Source: Altererythrobacter sp. BO-6 (lineage in GTDB: Bacteria; Pseudomonadota; Alphaproteobacteria; Sphingomonadales; Sphingomonadaceae). From it: a stretch of DNA of 64,000 nt. Position 1 is the first letter of the stretch; the number at the start of each line of letters is the position of its first letter. Shown here in pieces: positions 11,025-19,354 of this stretch. The stretch lies in the NCBI RefSeq assembly GCF_011047315.1, contig NZ_CP049259.1:1550001-1614000 (forward strand), read 5' to 3'. Below the pieces are notes generated by a model. The model saw only the letters and a program-made list of their open reading frames with translations. It had not been told where the DNA came from and did not search any database. A program made the translations under genes and the position numbers.

Positions 11025-12674
11025 TCACATCCGGAACACGCCGAAGGCGGGCCGTTCGGGGATAGGTGCTTCGAGGCAAGCGGCGAATGCCAGTCCCAAA
11101 ACATCGCGCGTCTGCACGGGATCGATCACCCCGTCATCCCACAACCGCGCGGTGGCGTAGTAGGGGTTGCCTTCGTCTTCGTATTTCTGCCGGATCGGCG
11201 CCTTGAAGGCCTCGGCCTGTTCGGGCGTCCAGCTCTCGGCGTCGCGGTGGACGGTGGCGAGCACACTGGCCGCCTGCTCGCCGCCCATCACGGAAATGCG
11301 GGCATTGGGCCAGGTGAACAGAAAGCGCGGAGAATAAGCCCGCCCGCACATGCCGTAATTGCCCGCGCCGAAACTGCCGCCGATCACGACGGTAACCTTG
11401 GGAACGGTGGCGGTCGCGACCGCGGTGACGAGCTTCGCGCCATGCTTGGCGATGCCCTCTGCCTCGTACTTCCCGCCGACCATGAAGCCGCTGATGTTCT
11501 GCAGGAACAGCAACGGGATGCGGCGCTGGCAGGCGAGTTCGATGAAATGTGCACCCTTCTGCGCACTCTCGGAAAACAGCACACCGTTGTTGGTGAGGAT
11601 CGCCACCGGCATCCCCCAGATATGCGCGAAACCGCACACGAGCGTCGAGCCGAAGTGCTGCTTGAACTCGTGAAATTCGCTGCCGTCGACCAGCCGCGCG
11701 ATTACTTCTTTGACGTCATAGGGCGCGCGCACGTCCTCGGGGATCAGCGCGTAGAGATCCTCGGCATCGTATTTCGGCGGTCTTGGATCACGCAAGCCGT
11801 TCGTGTCGAGCGTAGTCGAGACACTGCCCAGCCCCCGGTTCTCGACTGCGCTCGAACCGAACGGAGAATTGAGGTGGCTGACGATGTCGCGCACGATGGT
11901 AAGCGCGTGTTCGTCATTTTCGGCGAGGTGATCGACCACGCCTGACTTGCGCGCATGCAAGTCGCCACCGCCGAGGTCCTCGGCGCTGATTTCCTCGCCC
12001 GTCGCGGCCTTCACCAAGGGCGGTCCCGCGAGAAAGATCGTGCCCTGTTCGCGCACAATCACGGTCTCGTCCGACATGGCGGGGACGTAGGCTCCGCCTG
12101 CGGTGCAGCTGCCCATCACGCAGGCGACCTGCGGGATACCGAGCGCCGACATGTTCGCCTGGTTGAAGAAGATCCGCCCGAAATGGTCACGGTCGGGGAA
12201 GACCTCGGCCTGGTGCGGCAAGTTCGCCCCGCCAGAATCGACGAGGTAGATGCACGGCAGGCGGTTTTCCTGCGCAATCTCCTGCGCGCGCAGGTGCTTC
12301 TTGACCGTCATCGGGTAGTAGGTGCCGCCCTTCACGGTCGCGTCATTGCACACGATCATGCACTGCCGCCCCGACACGCGCCCCACCCCGCAGATGATCG
12401 AGGCGCCGTTGACGTCGCCCTCGTACATCCCGTTGGCCGCCAGCTGGCCGATTTCGAGGAAGGGCGAGCCGGGATCGAGCAGCCGCTCGACGCGTTCGCG
12501 GGGGAGCAGCTTCCCGCGCGACACATGCCGCTCGCGATGCTTCTCCGGCCCGCCCAGCGCGGCCTCGGCCACCCGGGCGCGGAGTTCCTGCGCGAGGGCA
12601 TGGTTATGCGCGAAACGGGCCTTGGCCTCGGGGCTCTCGCGGTCGAGTTTTGTCGAAAGGGTGGGGGCGGTCAT
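11025..12674 (-). CDS. mccB: Acyl-CoA carboxylase carboxyltransferase (methylcrotonyl-CoA carboxylase beta subunit) with embedded palindromic element
   Basis: A 549-residue biotin-dependent carboxyltransferase. It has the N-terminal [20 protein letters not shown] block, [19 protein letters not shown] and the acyl-CoA site [15 protein letters not shown]. The C-terminal half has [15 protein letters not shown] and [31 protein letters not shown] and [11 protein letters not shown] are the forms seen in MCC beta rather than propionyl-CoA carboxylase, and the isovaleryl-CoA dehydrogenase upstream agrees: the two steps are consecutive in leucine degradation. The partner alpha (biotin carboxylase/carrier) gene is not in the window. 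Residues about 271-293 ([15 protein letters not shown], then VSTTLDTNG) are encoded entirely by a 68-bp palindromic repeat also found at 59922-59989. Confidence 0.93.
   Translation of the reverse strand: MTAPTLSTKLDRESPEAKARFAHNHALAQELRARVAEAALGGPEKHRERHVSRGKLLPRERVERLLDPGSPFLEIGQLAANGMYEGDVNGASIICGVGRVSGRQCMIVCNDATVKGGTYYPMTVKKHLRAQEIAQENRLPCIYLVDSGGANLPHQAEVFPDRDHFGRIFFNQANMSALGIPQVACVMGSCTAGGAYVPAMSDETVIVREQGTIFLAGPPLVKAATGEEISAEDLGGGDLHARKSGVVDHLAENDEHALTIVRDIVSHLNSPFGSSAVENRGLGSVSTTLDTNGLRDPRPPKYDAEDLYALIPEDVRAPYDVKEVIARLVDGSEFHEFKQHFGSTLVCGFAHIWGMPVAILTNNGVLFSESAQKGAHFIELACQRRIPLLFLQNISGFMVGGKYEAEGIAKHGAKLVTAVATATVPKVTVVIGGSFGAGNYGMCGRAYSPRFLFTWPNARISVMGGEQAASVLATVHRDAESWTPEQAEAFKAPIRQKYEDEGNPYYATARLWDDGVIDPVQTRDVLGLAFAACLEAPIPERPAFGVFRM
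11797..11864 (-). repeat. Palindromic element A, copy 1 (inside the carboxyltransferase gene)
   Basis: A 68-bp element read on the minus strand: a 29-base arm starting CCGTTCGGTTCGAGC, an 11-base centre, and a 28-base arm ending CGACACGAACGG. The arms match copy 2 at 59922-59989 at 56 of 57 positions while the 11-base centres are unrelated. Each arm can fold on itself, and the two arms are imperfect inverted repeats of each other. Here the element is in frame without a stop codon and adds about 23 residues to the host protein. Confidence 0.88.
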
Positions 12675-13090
12675 GAAAAGGTTTGTCCTTCACGCAATTC
12701 AATATCGCCGATGCAGTCGATCCGTCCTCCGGCATCGACGAATTCGGCTGCTGTCATCTCCCGCGATACAGCCATCTGAGCCGTATCGCACCAGGGGCAA
12801 CGGTATGTCAGTTCGGGCGGTCGGTAGCGTTTGCGGAAGGTCTGGAAGTCCATGCCGACCGCTGATGGAGCGCGCTGGATCACCTCGGCCAGCCTTGCCG
12901 AGCGCAAGTCTTCGGCCTGCTCCACCTCGGCGTCTCTCGCGTGAAAGAGCGCGAGGCGCCGACCGTCGCGATCGCCTGCGCTTGCCAGTCCGTCTGTCGC
13001 CATGTCGGTATCGCCACAGAACTCGAAATGCGGGTGACTCGCCCCGCAGTCGGGGCACGAGAGCAGCAGGACCTTGCCCTGAGCGATCAC
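12671..13090 (-). CDS. Small Cys-rich (zinc-ribbon-like) protein in the leucine-degradation cluster
   Basis: A 139-residue protein with CPDC at residues 12-15 and CPWC near 98-101, a spacing of two Cys pairs that could bind one metal ion, and an extra C near 25. It overlaps the upstream dehydrogenase by 4 bp (ATGA-type junction at 13087-13090) and its own stop overlaps the carboxyltransferase start at 12671-12674. The three genes are therefore tightly coupled. I recognise no named family. A role with the two enzymes is suggested only by the coupling. Confidence 0.75.
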   Translation of the reverse strand: MIAQGKVLLLSCPDCGASHPHFEFCGDTDMATDGLASAGDRDGRRLALFHARDAEVEQAEDLRSARLAEVIQRAPSAVGMDFQTFRKRYRPPELTYRCPWCDTAQMAVSREMTAAEFVDAGGRIDCIGDIELREGQTFS

Positions 13091-14253
13091 CCCGCTGCCC
13101 CAATCAGCTCACGTCCGATCAGCATCCGGCGGATCTCGTTTGTCCCTGCACCGATATCCAGCAGCTTGGCATCGCGCATGTAGCGCTCGACCGGCCAGTC
13201 GAGCGTATAGCCCGCGCCGCCCAGCGCCTGGACGCTTTCGGCAGCTACCTTGAACGCATTCTCGCTCGCCAGCAGGATCGTGCCTGCCGCATCGAACCGC
13301 GTCGTCTGACCCGCGTCACACGCCTTCGCCACCGCATAGGTATAGGCACGCGCCGATTGCAGCGCGACATACATGTCGGCAACCTTGGCCTGCATCAGCT
13401 GGAACGAGCCAATCGGCTTCCCGAACTGCTTTCTCTCACGCAGGTAGGGGATCACCGTGTCGAGGCAGGCCTGCATGATGCCGAGCTGTAGCCCCGCGAG
13501 CACCACCCGCTCATAATCCAGCCCGCTCATCAACACGCCCACGCCGCCATTGACCGGGCCCATCACGCGGTCCTCGGGAATGTGGCAATCGTCGAACACC
13601 AGCTCTGCCGTGGGGCTGCCGCGCATCCCCACCTTCTCGATCTTCTGACCGATCGAAAACCCCTCGTCGTCCTTCTCGATCAGGAAGGCGGTGATCCCGC
13701 GCGATCCGGCGTGACCATCGGTCTTGGCATAGACCACCAGCGTATCGGCCTCGGGCGCGTTGGTGATCCAGAACTTGGTGCCGTTGAGCACGTATCCGCC
13801 CGCAACTTCCTCGGCCTTCAATTTCATCGAGACGACGTCCGACCCTGCGCCCGCTTCCGACATGGCGAGGCTGCCGACGCGTTCGCCGGAGATCAGCTTG
13901 GGGAGATATTTCGCCTTCTGCTCGTCATTCCCCCAGCGGCGGATCTGGTTGAGGCAGAGGTTCGAATGCGCGCCGTAGCTAAGGCCCACCGAGGCGCTGG
14001 CCCGCGAGACTTCCTCGACCGCGATCACATGTTCGAGATAGCCGAGGCCGAGCCCGCCCCATTCCTCTTCCACCGTGATCCCGTGCAGGCCCAGTTCGCC
14101 CATCGGCTCCCACAGCTCGCGCGGGAACCAGTCCTCGCGGTCAACCTTTTCGGCAAGCGGCGCGATCTGCTCGTCGGCGAAGCGCGCGACTGTGTCGCGG
14201 ATCATGTCGGCGGCCTCGCCGAGCTGGAAATCGAAATCGGGGGTGGCGCGCAT
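13087..14253 (-). CDS. Isovaleryl-CoA dehydrogenase
   Basis: A 388-residue FAD-dependent acyl-CoA dehydrogenase that oxidises isovaleryl-CoA to 3-methylcrotonyl-CoA. Typical blocks are [57 protein letters not shown] and the C-terminal [20 protein letters not shown]. The catalytic Glu is in the IVD position within [20 protein letters not shown], and the usual C-terminal Glu is replaced by the IGAGTNEI form; this is the diagnostic feature of isovaleryl-CoA dehydrogenases. The start is the ATG at 14253 ([11 protein letters not shown]), preceded by GAGGAGAAG; the longer open frame upstream is not conserved-looking. Confidence 0.93.
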   Translation of the reverse strand: MRATPDFDFQLGEAADMIRDTVARFADEQIAPLAEKVDREDWFPRELWEPMGELGLHGITVEEEWGGLGLGYLEHVIAVEEVSRASASVGLSYGAHSNLCLNQIRRWGNDEQKAKYLPKLISGERVGSLAMSEAGAGSDVVSMKLKAEEVAGGYVLNGTKFWITNAPEADTLVVYAKTDGHAGSRGITAFLIEKDDEGFSIGQKIEKVGMRGSPTAELVFDDCHIPEDRVMGPVNGGVGVLMSGLDYERVVLAGLQLGIMQACLDTVIPYLRERKQFGKPIGSFQLMQAKVADMYVALQSARAYTYAVAKACDAGQTTRFDAAGTILLASENAFKVAAESVQALGGAGYTLDWPVERYMRDAKLLDIGAGTNEIRRMLIGRELIGAAG

Positions 14254-14413
14254 GGGCTGTTCTTCTCCTCGCCTCGCCCATACCAGCGCGCGCGCATCAC
14301 GCAAACCGGTTGCAGCTGAAATCACTGCCGATAGCGCGAGATCGGCAATGGCCCTTGGCCGCGCGCGTTCCACCGCCTAGGGTATATTTGGCTGATCGAC
14401 CGGAGGCTTTTCG

Positions 14414-14881
14414 ATGCGCAATATTCCGCTGCTTGCCTGTGTGCTGGTGCTGGCCGGGTGCAATCCGCCGGCAGACCAGCCCGCTGAAGAAAGCACGCCC
14501 GCAGCCGAAGCGACTGCGGAGGCGGACGCCGCAGAGGCGACGGACAGCCCCGAAGCGACACCAACGCCCGAAGAACTGGCGCTGGTCAACACCGCCTGGC
14601 GGGTGACCGGCGAAGACGGCGCGATCTACACCACCTTCTTCGATGCCGAAGGCGCCTATCGCGACACCAAGAATGGCGATCCCTGGGCGGATGGTGCGTG
14701 GGAACGGCTGGCCGACGGGCGGCTGTGCTTCGAGCCGAGCGATGAAGGCCGTACCGGCGCTTGCTGGACGCTCGGCAAGCACAAGAAGGACGGCACCATG
14801 CGCGTCACCGATGACAAGGGGCGCGAAGTGCTGTTGCAGCAGGTGACCTATCTTGCGCCAGTTGCCGAGGCGGAAGGCTGA
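14414..14881 (+). CDS. Small lipoprotein, function unknown
   Basis: A 155-residue lipoprotein: MRNIPLLACVLVLAGC with lipobox LAGC (Cys16), an Ala/Glu/Thr-rich low-complexity linker (about 20-55), and a compact domain beginning ALVNTAWRVTGEDGAIYTTF and containing WADGAWERLADGRLCFEPS. The domain resembles uncharacterised alphaproteobacterial lipoproteins whose single disulphide-capable pair (LCFEP, GACW) is conserved. A GGAGG lies 6 bp before the ATG. It is transcribed in the same direction as the ABC transporter, which starts 35 bp after its stop. Confidence 0.8.
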   Translation: MRNIPLLACVLVLAGCNPPADQPAEESTPAAEATAEADAAEATDSPEATPTPEELALVNTAWRVTGEDGAIYTTFFDAEGAYRDTKNGDPWADGAWERLADGRLCFEPSDEGRTGACWTLGKHKKDGTMRVTDDKGREVLLQQVTYLAPVAEAEG

Positions 14882-14915
14882 CGCGATCCCACCGGCAGAT
14901 TCCCCAGCCAAGCCG

Positions 14916-15677
14916 ATGATCGCCTTCGAGAACGCAGCCAGGCATTATGGCGCGGTCGTGGCAGTGGGCGGCGTCGACCTTGCCATTGCGCAAGGCAGCT
15001 TTGTCGCGCTGGTTGGTGCGTCGGGTTCCGGCAAATCGACCCTGCTCAAGATGCTCAACACGCTGGTAGAGCCGAGCAGCGGGCGGGTGCTGCTGGACGG
15101 GGAAGACGTGACCACGCTGAAGCCTGCAGCCTTACGCCGCCGGATCGGCTATGTGTTCCAAGGCATCGGCCTGTTCCCGCACATGACCGTGGCGGAAAAC
15201 ATCGCGATCGGCCCGCGCCTGCATGGCGAAAAGCTGCCCCCGCAGCGCATTGCCGAATTGCTGGAACTGGTCGAGCTCGATCCCGCGATGGCCAGCCGCA
15301 TGCCTGATGAACTGTCGGGCGGGCAACGCCAGCGGGTGGGCGTGGCCAGGGCGCTGGCCAACAATCCGCAGGTGCTGGCGATGGACGAGCCGTTCGGCGC
15401 GCTCGACCCGATCACCCGCGATGCATTGGGCGAGCGGGTGCGGGCGCTGCATGACCGGCTGGGGCTGACAACGGTGATGGTCACGCATGACATGGCCGAA
15501 GCGCTGTTGCTGGCTGACCGGGTGCTGGTGATGGAAGCCGGCCGGATCGTGGCCGATGAAACGCCGGCGGCGCTGATCGGTGGTGCTGGCGGCGCTGAGG
15601 CGCAAGCGCTGGTCGCGGTGCCGCGCGCGCAGGCGGAACGGCTCGCCGCGATGGAACGCGAAGGCGGCCGGGCATGA
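14916..15677 (+). CDS. ABC transporter ATP-binding protein, osmoprotectant/choline type
   Basis: A 253-residue ATPase with Walker A GASGSGKSTLLK, Q-loop YVFQGIGLFPHMTVAEN, signature LSGGQRQRVGVARAL, Walker B VLAMDEPFGALDP and switch His in VMVTHDMAEALLLADR. The VFQGIGLFPHMTV form and the linked permease/binding protein identify the OpuBA/ProV-like class that imports glycine betaine, choline or related compounds. It lacks the C-terminal CBS domains found in many ProV/OpuA ATPases. The ATG at 14916 (MIAFENAARHYG) is chosen; the frame stays open upstream into the lipoprotein gene. It overlaps the permease gene by 4 bp. Confidence 0.92.
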   Translation: MIAFENAARHYGAVVAVGGVDLAIAQGSFVALVGASGSGKSTLLKMLNTLVEPSSGRVLLDGEDVTTLKPAALRRRIGYVFQGIGLFPHMTVAENIAIGPRLHGEKLPPQRIAELLELVELDPAMASRMPDELSGGQRQRVGVARALANNPQVLAMDEPFGALDPITRDALGERVRALHDRLGLTTVMVTHDMAEALLLADRVLVMEAGRIVADETPAALIGGAGGAEAQALVAVPRAQAERLAAMEREGGRA

Positions 15678-17209
15678 ACGGCCTGTGGGACCAATTGCTG
15701 GGGCTGGGGCCGCAACTCGCCGCGCATGTGCTGCTCTCGGCCTCGGCGATTGCGCTGGGCATAGTGGTCGCACTGCCGCTGGCGGTGTGGGCCAGCCGCT
15801 CGCCCCCGGTTGCGCGTGCAGCGCTTGGCTTTGCCAGCCTGGTGCAGACCGTGCCCGCTTTGGCGCTGCTGGCGCTGTTCTTTCCGATCCTTTTGAGCCT
15901 GAGAGTTGTGTTCGGCGAGGGGCTGCCCACGCTGGGCTTCCTCCCTGCGCTGCTGGCGCTGGCGCTCTATGCGCTACTACCGATCCTGCGCAATGCGGTG
16001 ACCGCGCAGGCCAATCTCGATCCCGGCGTGCTGGAGGCGGCCGATGGCGTCGGGATGACCCGCTGGCAAAAGCTCACGCTGGTCGAAGCGCCCTTGTCAG
16101 CGCCCTACGTCATGGCGGGCATTCGCACCGCGGCGGTGTGGACGATCGGCGCAGCAACGCTGGCCACCACGATCGGCCAGCCGAGCCTGGGCGATCCGAT
16201 CTTCGCCGGACTGCAGACGCAGAACTGGGCGCTGGTGCTGGCCGGGTGTCTTGCCTCTGCCGGGCTGGCGCTGGTGGCCGACTGGCTGTTGTGGTGGATC
16301 GAAACCGGCCTCGCCGCGCGCAGACGCTGGCAATGGGGCAGTGCGTTATTGGCCGTGGCGGGCGGAGTGCTGGTCGCGCTGACCTTCCAGTCGGGTGGCG
16401 GCGAGCGTGACCGGATCGTGATCGGTGCCAAGGGCTTTTCCGAGCAATATGTGCTCGCGCGGCTGATCGGGCAGCGGCTGGAGGATGCGGGATACGGCGT
16501 GGAATATCGCGACGGGCTGGGGTCGGCAGTGGCGCACGGAGCAGTGGCGAGCGGCGATATCGACCTGCTGGTCGATTACACCGGCACGATCTGGACCAAC
16601 CAGATGAAGCGGAGCGACAACCCGCCGCGCGACGCAATGCTGGCAGAGATCGAGCAATGGGAAGCAGACACCAGCGGCATCCGCGTGCTCGGGCGGCTGG
16701 GGTTCGAAAACGCCTATGCCTTCGCCATGCGGCAGGACCGCGCACAGGCGCTGGGTGTCGCAGACCTGGCTGGCCTGGCCCGCGTCGCGCCGCAACTGAC
16801 GGTTGGCGGCGACCCTGAATTTTTCGAGCGACCGGAATGGGTGGCGGTGCGCGACGCCTATGGCTTGCGCTTTGCCGGGCAGCGCAATTTCTCCCCCACC
16901 TTCATGTACAATGCGCTGCAATCGGGCGACGCCGACGTGATCAGCGCCTACACGTCAGACGGGCGGATCGCGGCGGACCGGCTGCGCGTGCTGGCGGACC
17001 CGCGCGGCGCCTTTCCCAATTACGATGCAGTGTTGCTCGTCAGTCCGGCGCGAAAAGGCGATGCGGGCCTCATCGCCACGCTGCAGCCACTGATCGGCGC
17101 AATCACGGTCGAAGCCATGCGCGAAGCAAATTACGCGGTCGACCGCGACGAGAACAAGCTGACGCCCAATGAAGCCGCGCGGCTGCTCAGCGAAAGGGCG
17201 GGGCTTTAG
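15674..17209 (+). CDS. Osmoprotectant ABC transporter: permease fused to substrate-binding domain
   Basis: A 511-residue fusion. Residues 1-235 are a ProW/OpuBB-type permease with about six helices and the EAA loop LEAADGVGMTRWQKLTLVEAP near 120-139. A further helix near 218-237 anchors the rest. Residues about 245-511 form an OpuAC-type binding domain with IVIGAKGFSEQYVLARLIG, DLLVDYTGTIWTNQ and SGDADVISAYTSDGRI, typical of glycine betaine/choline/carnitine binding proteins. The fusion tethers the receptor to the membrane and replaces a free periplasmic protein. Its stop overlaps the stop of the convergent methyltransferase gene by 4 bp. Confidence 0.92.
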   Translation: MNGLWDQLLGLGPQLAAHVLLSASAIALGIVVALPLAVWASRSPPVARAALGFASLVQTVPALALLALFFPILLSLRVVFGEGLPTLGFLPALLALALYALLPILRNAVTAQANLDPGVLEAADGVGMTRWQKLTLVEAPLSAPYVMAGIRTAAVWTIGAATLATTIGQPSLGDPIFAGLQTQNWALVLAGCLASAGLALVADWLLWWIETGLAARRRWQWGSALLAVAGGVLVALTFQSGGGERDRIVIGAKGFSEQYVLARLIGQRLEDAGYGVEYRDGLGSAVAHGAVASGDIDLLVDYTGTIWTNQMKRSDNPPRDAMLAEIEQWEADTSGIRVLGRLGFENAYAFAMRQDRAQALGVADLAGLARVAPQLTVGGDPEFFERPEWVAVRDAYGLRFAGQRNFSPTFMYNALQSGDADVISAYTSDGRIAADRLRVLADPRGAFPNYDAVLLVSPARKGDAGLIATLQPLIGAITVEAMREANYAVDRDENKLTPNEAARLLSERAGL

Positions 17210-18264
17210 AATCCGGGGGCATCGGTGGGCCAGCCCTTGCCCGTAAGGCCCATCACCTTGAACAGCAGCCCCATCTGGTCTTCGGCGACCAGCCGCGCAT
17301 GCTGGCGCTTGAGCTTCTCGGCCTCGCCCGGCGAGCGCCGCTGTAGCGCTTCCATCCGCATGTCGATCCCCAGCGCAGTCAGCCAGGCGCCCTGCATCTG
17401 CAGGCCGAGCACTTGCACGCCCTGCCGCTGCGCAACCTTGGCGAGCGTTTCGAAATCGACATGCGCGGTCAGATCCATGTCTCCCGGCGCGGAGAATATA
17501 TCGACCTTCTGGTGCGCCTTGATCGCTTGCAAGGTCGATCCGGAGCGACTCTCGCGCGGGCCGTAATCGATCACCAGCGCGGCCCCGCCCTGCGCCGCCA
17601 GCCGATCCGCCAGTTCGCTCATGACCGCGGCCGACGCCGGGCTGGTTTCGATTACCGTGCCCTGGCTGGCATGGCGCCAGCTTTGCGGGACCGCCGCATC
17701 CATCGGCTTGTCACCATAAACGAACACCAGCCGGTCACCATCCAGCCCCACCATCCGTTCGCGCCAGCCTTCTGCCGCGCGCAGCAATTGCCGCACCGGC
17801 AGGGCATCGAAGAATTCATTGGCGACGATGAGCAGCGGGCCATCCTGAGGCAAGGTGGTGACATCGGCGTGGTGGATCACGCCGCGCATCGTGCCGCGCT
17901 GGATCTGGCGCAAGGCGTCTGAGCCTTCGACAAAATGCACCTGCGGGGTGAGGCCGTAGCGCCCGGCTGCGCGCAGTGCATCGACCGCCAGCGTGCCGCG
18001 GCCCGGTCCCAGTTCGACATAGTGGACGTTATCAGGTCGCCCAGCCCGCACCCAGATATCGGCCAGCCACAACCCGATCAGTTCGCCGAACACCTGGCTT
18101 ACTTCAGGCGCGGTGATGAAATCGCCGGTGTCGCCCAGCGGGTTGCGGCTGGTGTAATAGCGTGCGTTGCTGTCACCCATGTATTGGGCGAGGCTGATCG
18201 GCCCGTTTTCGCGGATCAGCCGCCGGAATGTCTCCGCCAGGTCGCCGCGCGCATTGTCATTCAT
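17206..18264 (-). CDS. MidA/NDUFAF7-family SAM-dependent methyltransferase
   Basis: A 352-residue protein. It has the family opening ISLAQYMGDSNARYYTSRNP and GDFITAPEVSQVFGELIGLW, the SAM motif VHYVELGPGRGTLAVDALR near residues 87-105, and NEFFDALPVRQLLRA, which corresponds to the conserved NE-DALP region. The mitochondrial orthologue NDUFAF7 dimethylates an arginine of a complex I subunit; the bacterial target is not established. It starts at the ATG 18264, overlapping the lgt stop by 4 bp (ATGA), so it is translationally coupled to lgt. Confidence 0.9.
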   Translation of the reverse strand: MNDNARGDLAETFRRLIRENGPISLAQYMGDSNARYYTSRNPLGDTGDFITAPEVSQVFGELIGLWLADIWVRAGRPDNVHYVELGPGRGTLAVDALRAAGRYGLTPQVHFVEGSDALRQIQRGTMRGVIHHADVTTLPQDGPLLIVANEFFDALPVRQLLRAAEGWRERMVGLDGDRLVFVYGDKPMDAAVPQSWRHASQGTVIETSPASAAVMSELADRLAAQGGAALVIDYGPRESRSGSTLQAIKAHQKVDIFSAPGDMDLTAHVDFETLAKVAQRQGVQVLGLQMQGAWLTALGIDMRMEALQRRSPGEAEKLKRQHARLVAEDQMGLLFKVMGLTGKGWPTDAPGF

Positions 18265-19214
18265 GCCTGCGCGGGCTTGGCCTGGCCGGTCCCCACCGGG
18301 GGACGGCTTAGCGCGAAGAGCGTTACAATCAATCCAAGCAGAATCAGCGGTATTGTGAGCCATTGCCCCTGACTTAATCCGGTTTCAGCGACGCGATAGG
18401 CAAGGTGTGCATCGGGTTCGCGGAAAAATTCGTTAACAAAGCGCGCCGCACCCATCCCTAGCGTGAAAACGCCGACCAGCAGGCCTGGGCGGTAGCGCGC
18501 GCTGGTTTTCCAGAACAAAAGCATCATGATCACGAACATGGCCAAGCCCTCCAGCCCGGCCTGGTAAAGCTGGCTGGGATGGCGCACTGTGAAGGTGCTG
18601 GCGCATTCGCCGGCCGCGCTGGGCAGGTCGCAGAACACCATCCCCCAGGGCACATCGGTTGCCCGGCCCCAAAGCTCACCATTGATGAAATTGGCGAGCC
18701 GGCCCAGGAACATGCCCATCGGCACGGAGACCGAAACATAATCTGCCACCCGCAGGAACGAGAGCTTGCCCCGCCAGCTGACCCACAGCATGGCAAACAG
18801 CACGCCCAGCAAGCCGCCGTGGAAGCTCATCCCGCCGTCCCACAGGCGCAGCAATTCCCAGGTCACCAGGCCATCGCCGGAAAAGCTGGTGAACAGTTCG
18901 GGGCGGTAGAAAGCGGCATAGCCCAGCCGCCCGCCGAAGATCACGCCCATCGTGCAATAGAAGAAGAGGTCATCGACATGCCGCTGCGCCATCGGCGCGC
19001 CCGGCTGCTTGATCATCTTCGTGACATGCCAATAGGCGAACAGGACTCCGCCGAGATAGGCCAGCGAATAGAACCGCAGGGTGAAGAACCCGAGGTCGAT
19101 CCCTTCGACCAGGCCCAGGTCTTTCCAGAAAATCGGGTCCGATGCGCTGGTTGCGAGAACCCCTGAGGCGGCGAGTAGTGACAGCACGAAGCGAACCTCT
19201 ATATAGGTGGGCAT
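18261..19214 (-). CDS. lgt: Prolipoprotein diacylglyceryl transferase
   Basis: Inner-membrane enzyme that transfers diacylglycerol to the lipobox Cys of prolipoproteins. The 317-residue protein has the family motifs DGGMSFHGGLLGVLFAML, the Lgt signature GRLANFINGELWGRAT and RHPSQLYQAGLEG, with seven hydrophobic segments. I choose the ATG at 19214 (MPTYIEVRFVLSLLAASG); a later start would be nearer the usual length of about 280-300. Several lipoproteins in the window (5'-nucleotidase, PstS, alkaline phosphatase, two small ones) are candidate substrates. Confidence 0.96.
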   Translation of the reverse strand: MPTYIEVRFVLSLLAASGVLATSASDPIFWKDLGLVEGIDLGFFTLRFYSLAYLGGVLFAYWHVTKMIKQPGAPMAQRHVDDLFFYCTMGVIFGGRLGYAAFYRPELFTSFSGDGLVTWELLRLWDGGMSFHGGLLGVLFAMLWVSWRGKLSFLRVADYVSVSVPMGMFLGRLANFINGELWGRATDVPWGMVFCDLPSAAGECASTFTVRHPSQLYQAGLEGLAMFVIMMLLFWKTSARYRPGLLVGVFTLGMGAARFVNEFFREPDAHLAYRVAETGLSQGQWLTIPLILLGLIVTLFALSRPPVGTGQAKPAQA

Positions 19215-19354
19215 GCCGCTCCGGCACACCGTTCGGGGCGGCTTTTGGCACAGCCGGGGATTGGGGGAAAGCCTGTTCGCGGAAGGGACTTCCGCTAACG
19301 GGCTGCAGGACGCGGCCTCGAGAACAACTCGGGACGACAAGGAGAGAAATTCGC

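Noticed and set aside
10140..11945. A 601-codon open frame on the plus strand
   Set aside because: It runs antisense to clear genes (DUF559 protein, hypothetical, carboxyltransferase); its translation has no domain and follows from high GC3 on the other strand.
12640..12665. A TCGAG/TCGA-rich stretch near the start of the carboxyltransferase gene resembling element A
   Set aside because: Only short TCGA pieces match; the translated residues ([12 protein letters not shown]) are normal for the N-terminus of this enzyme family.
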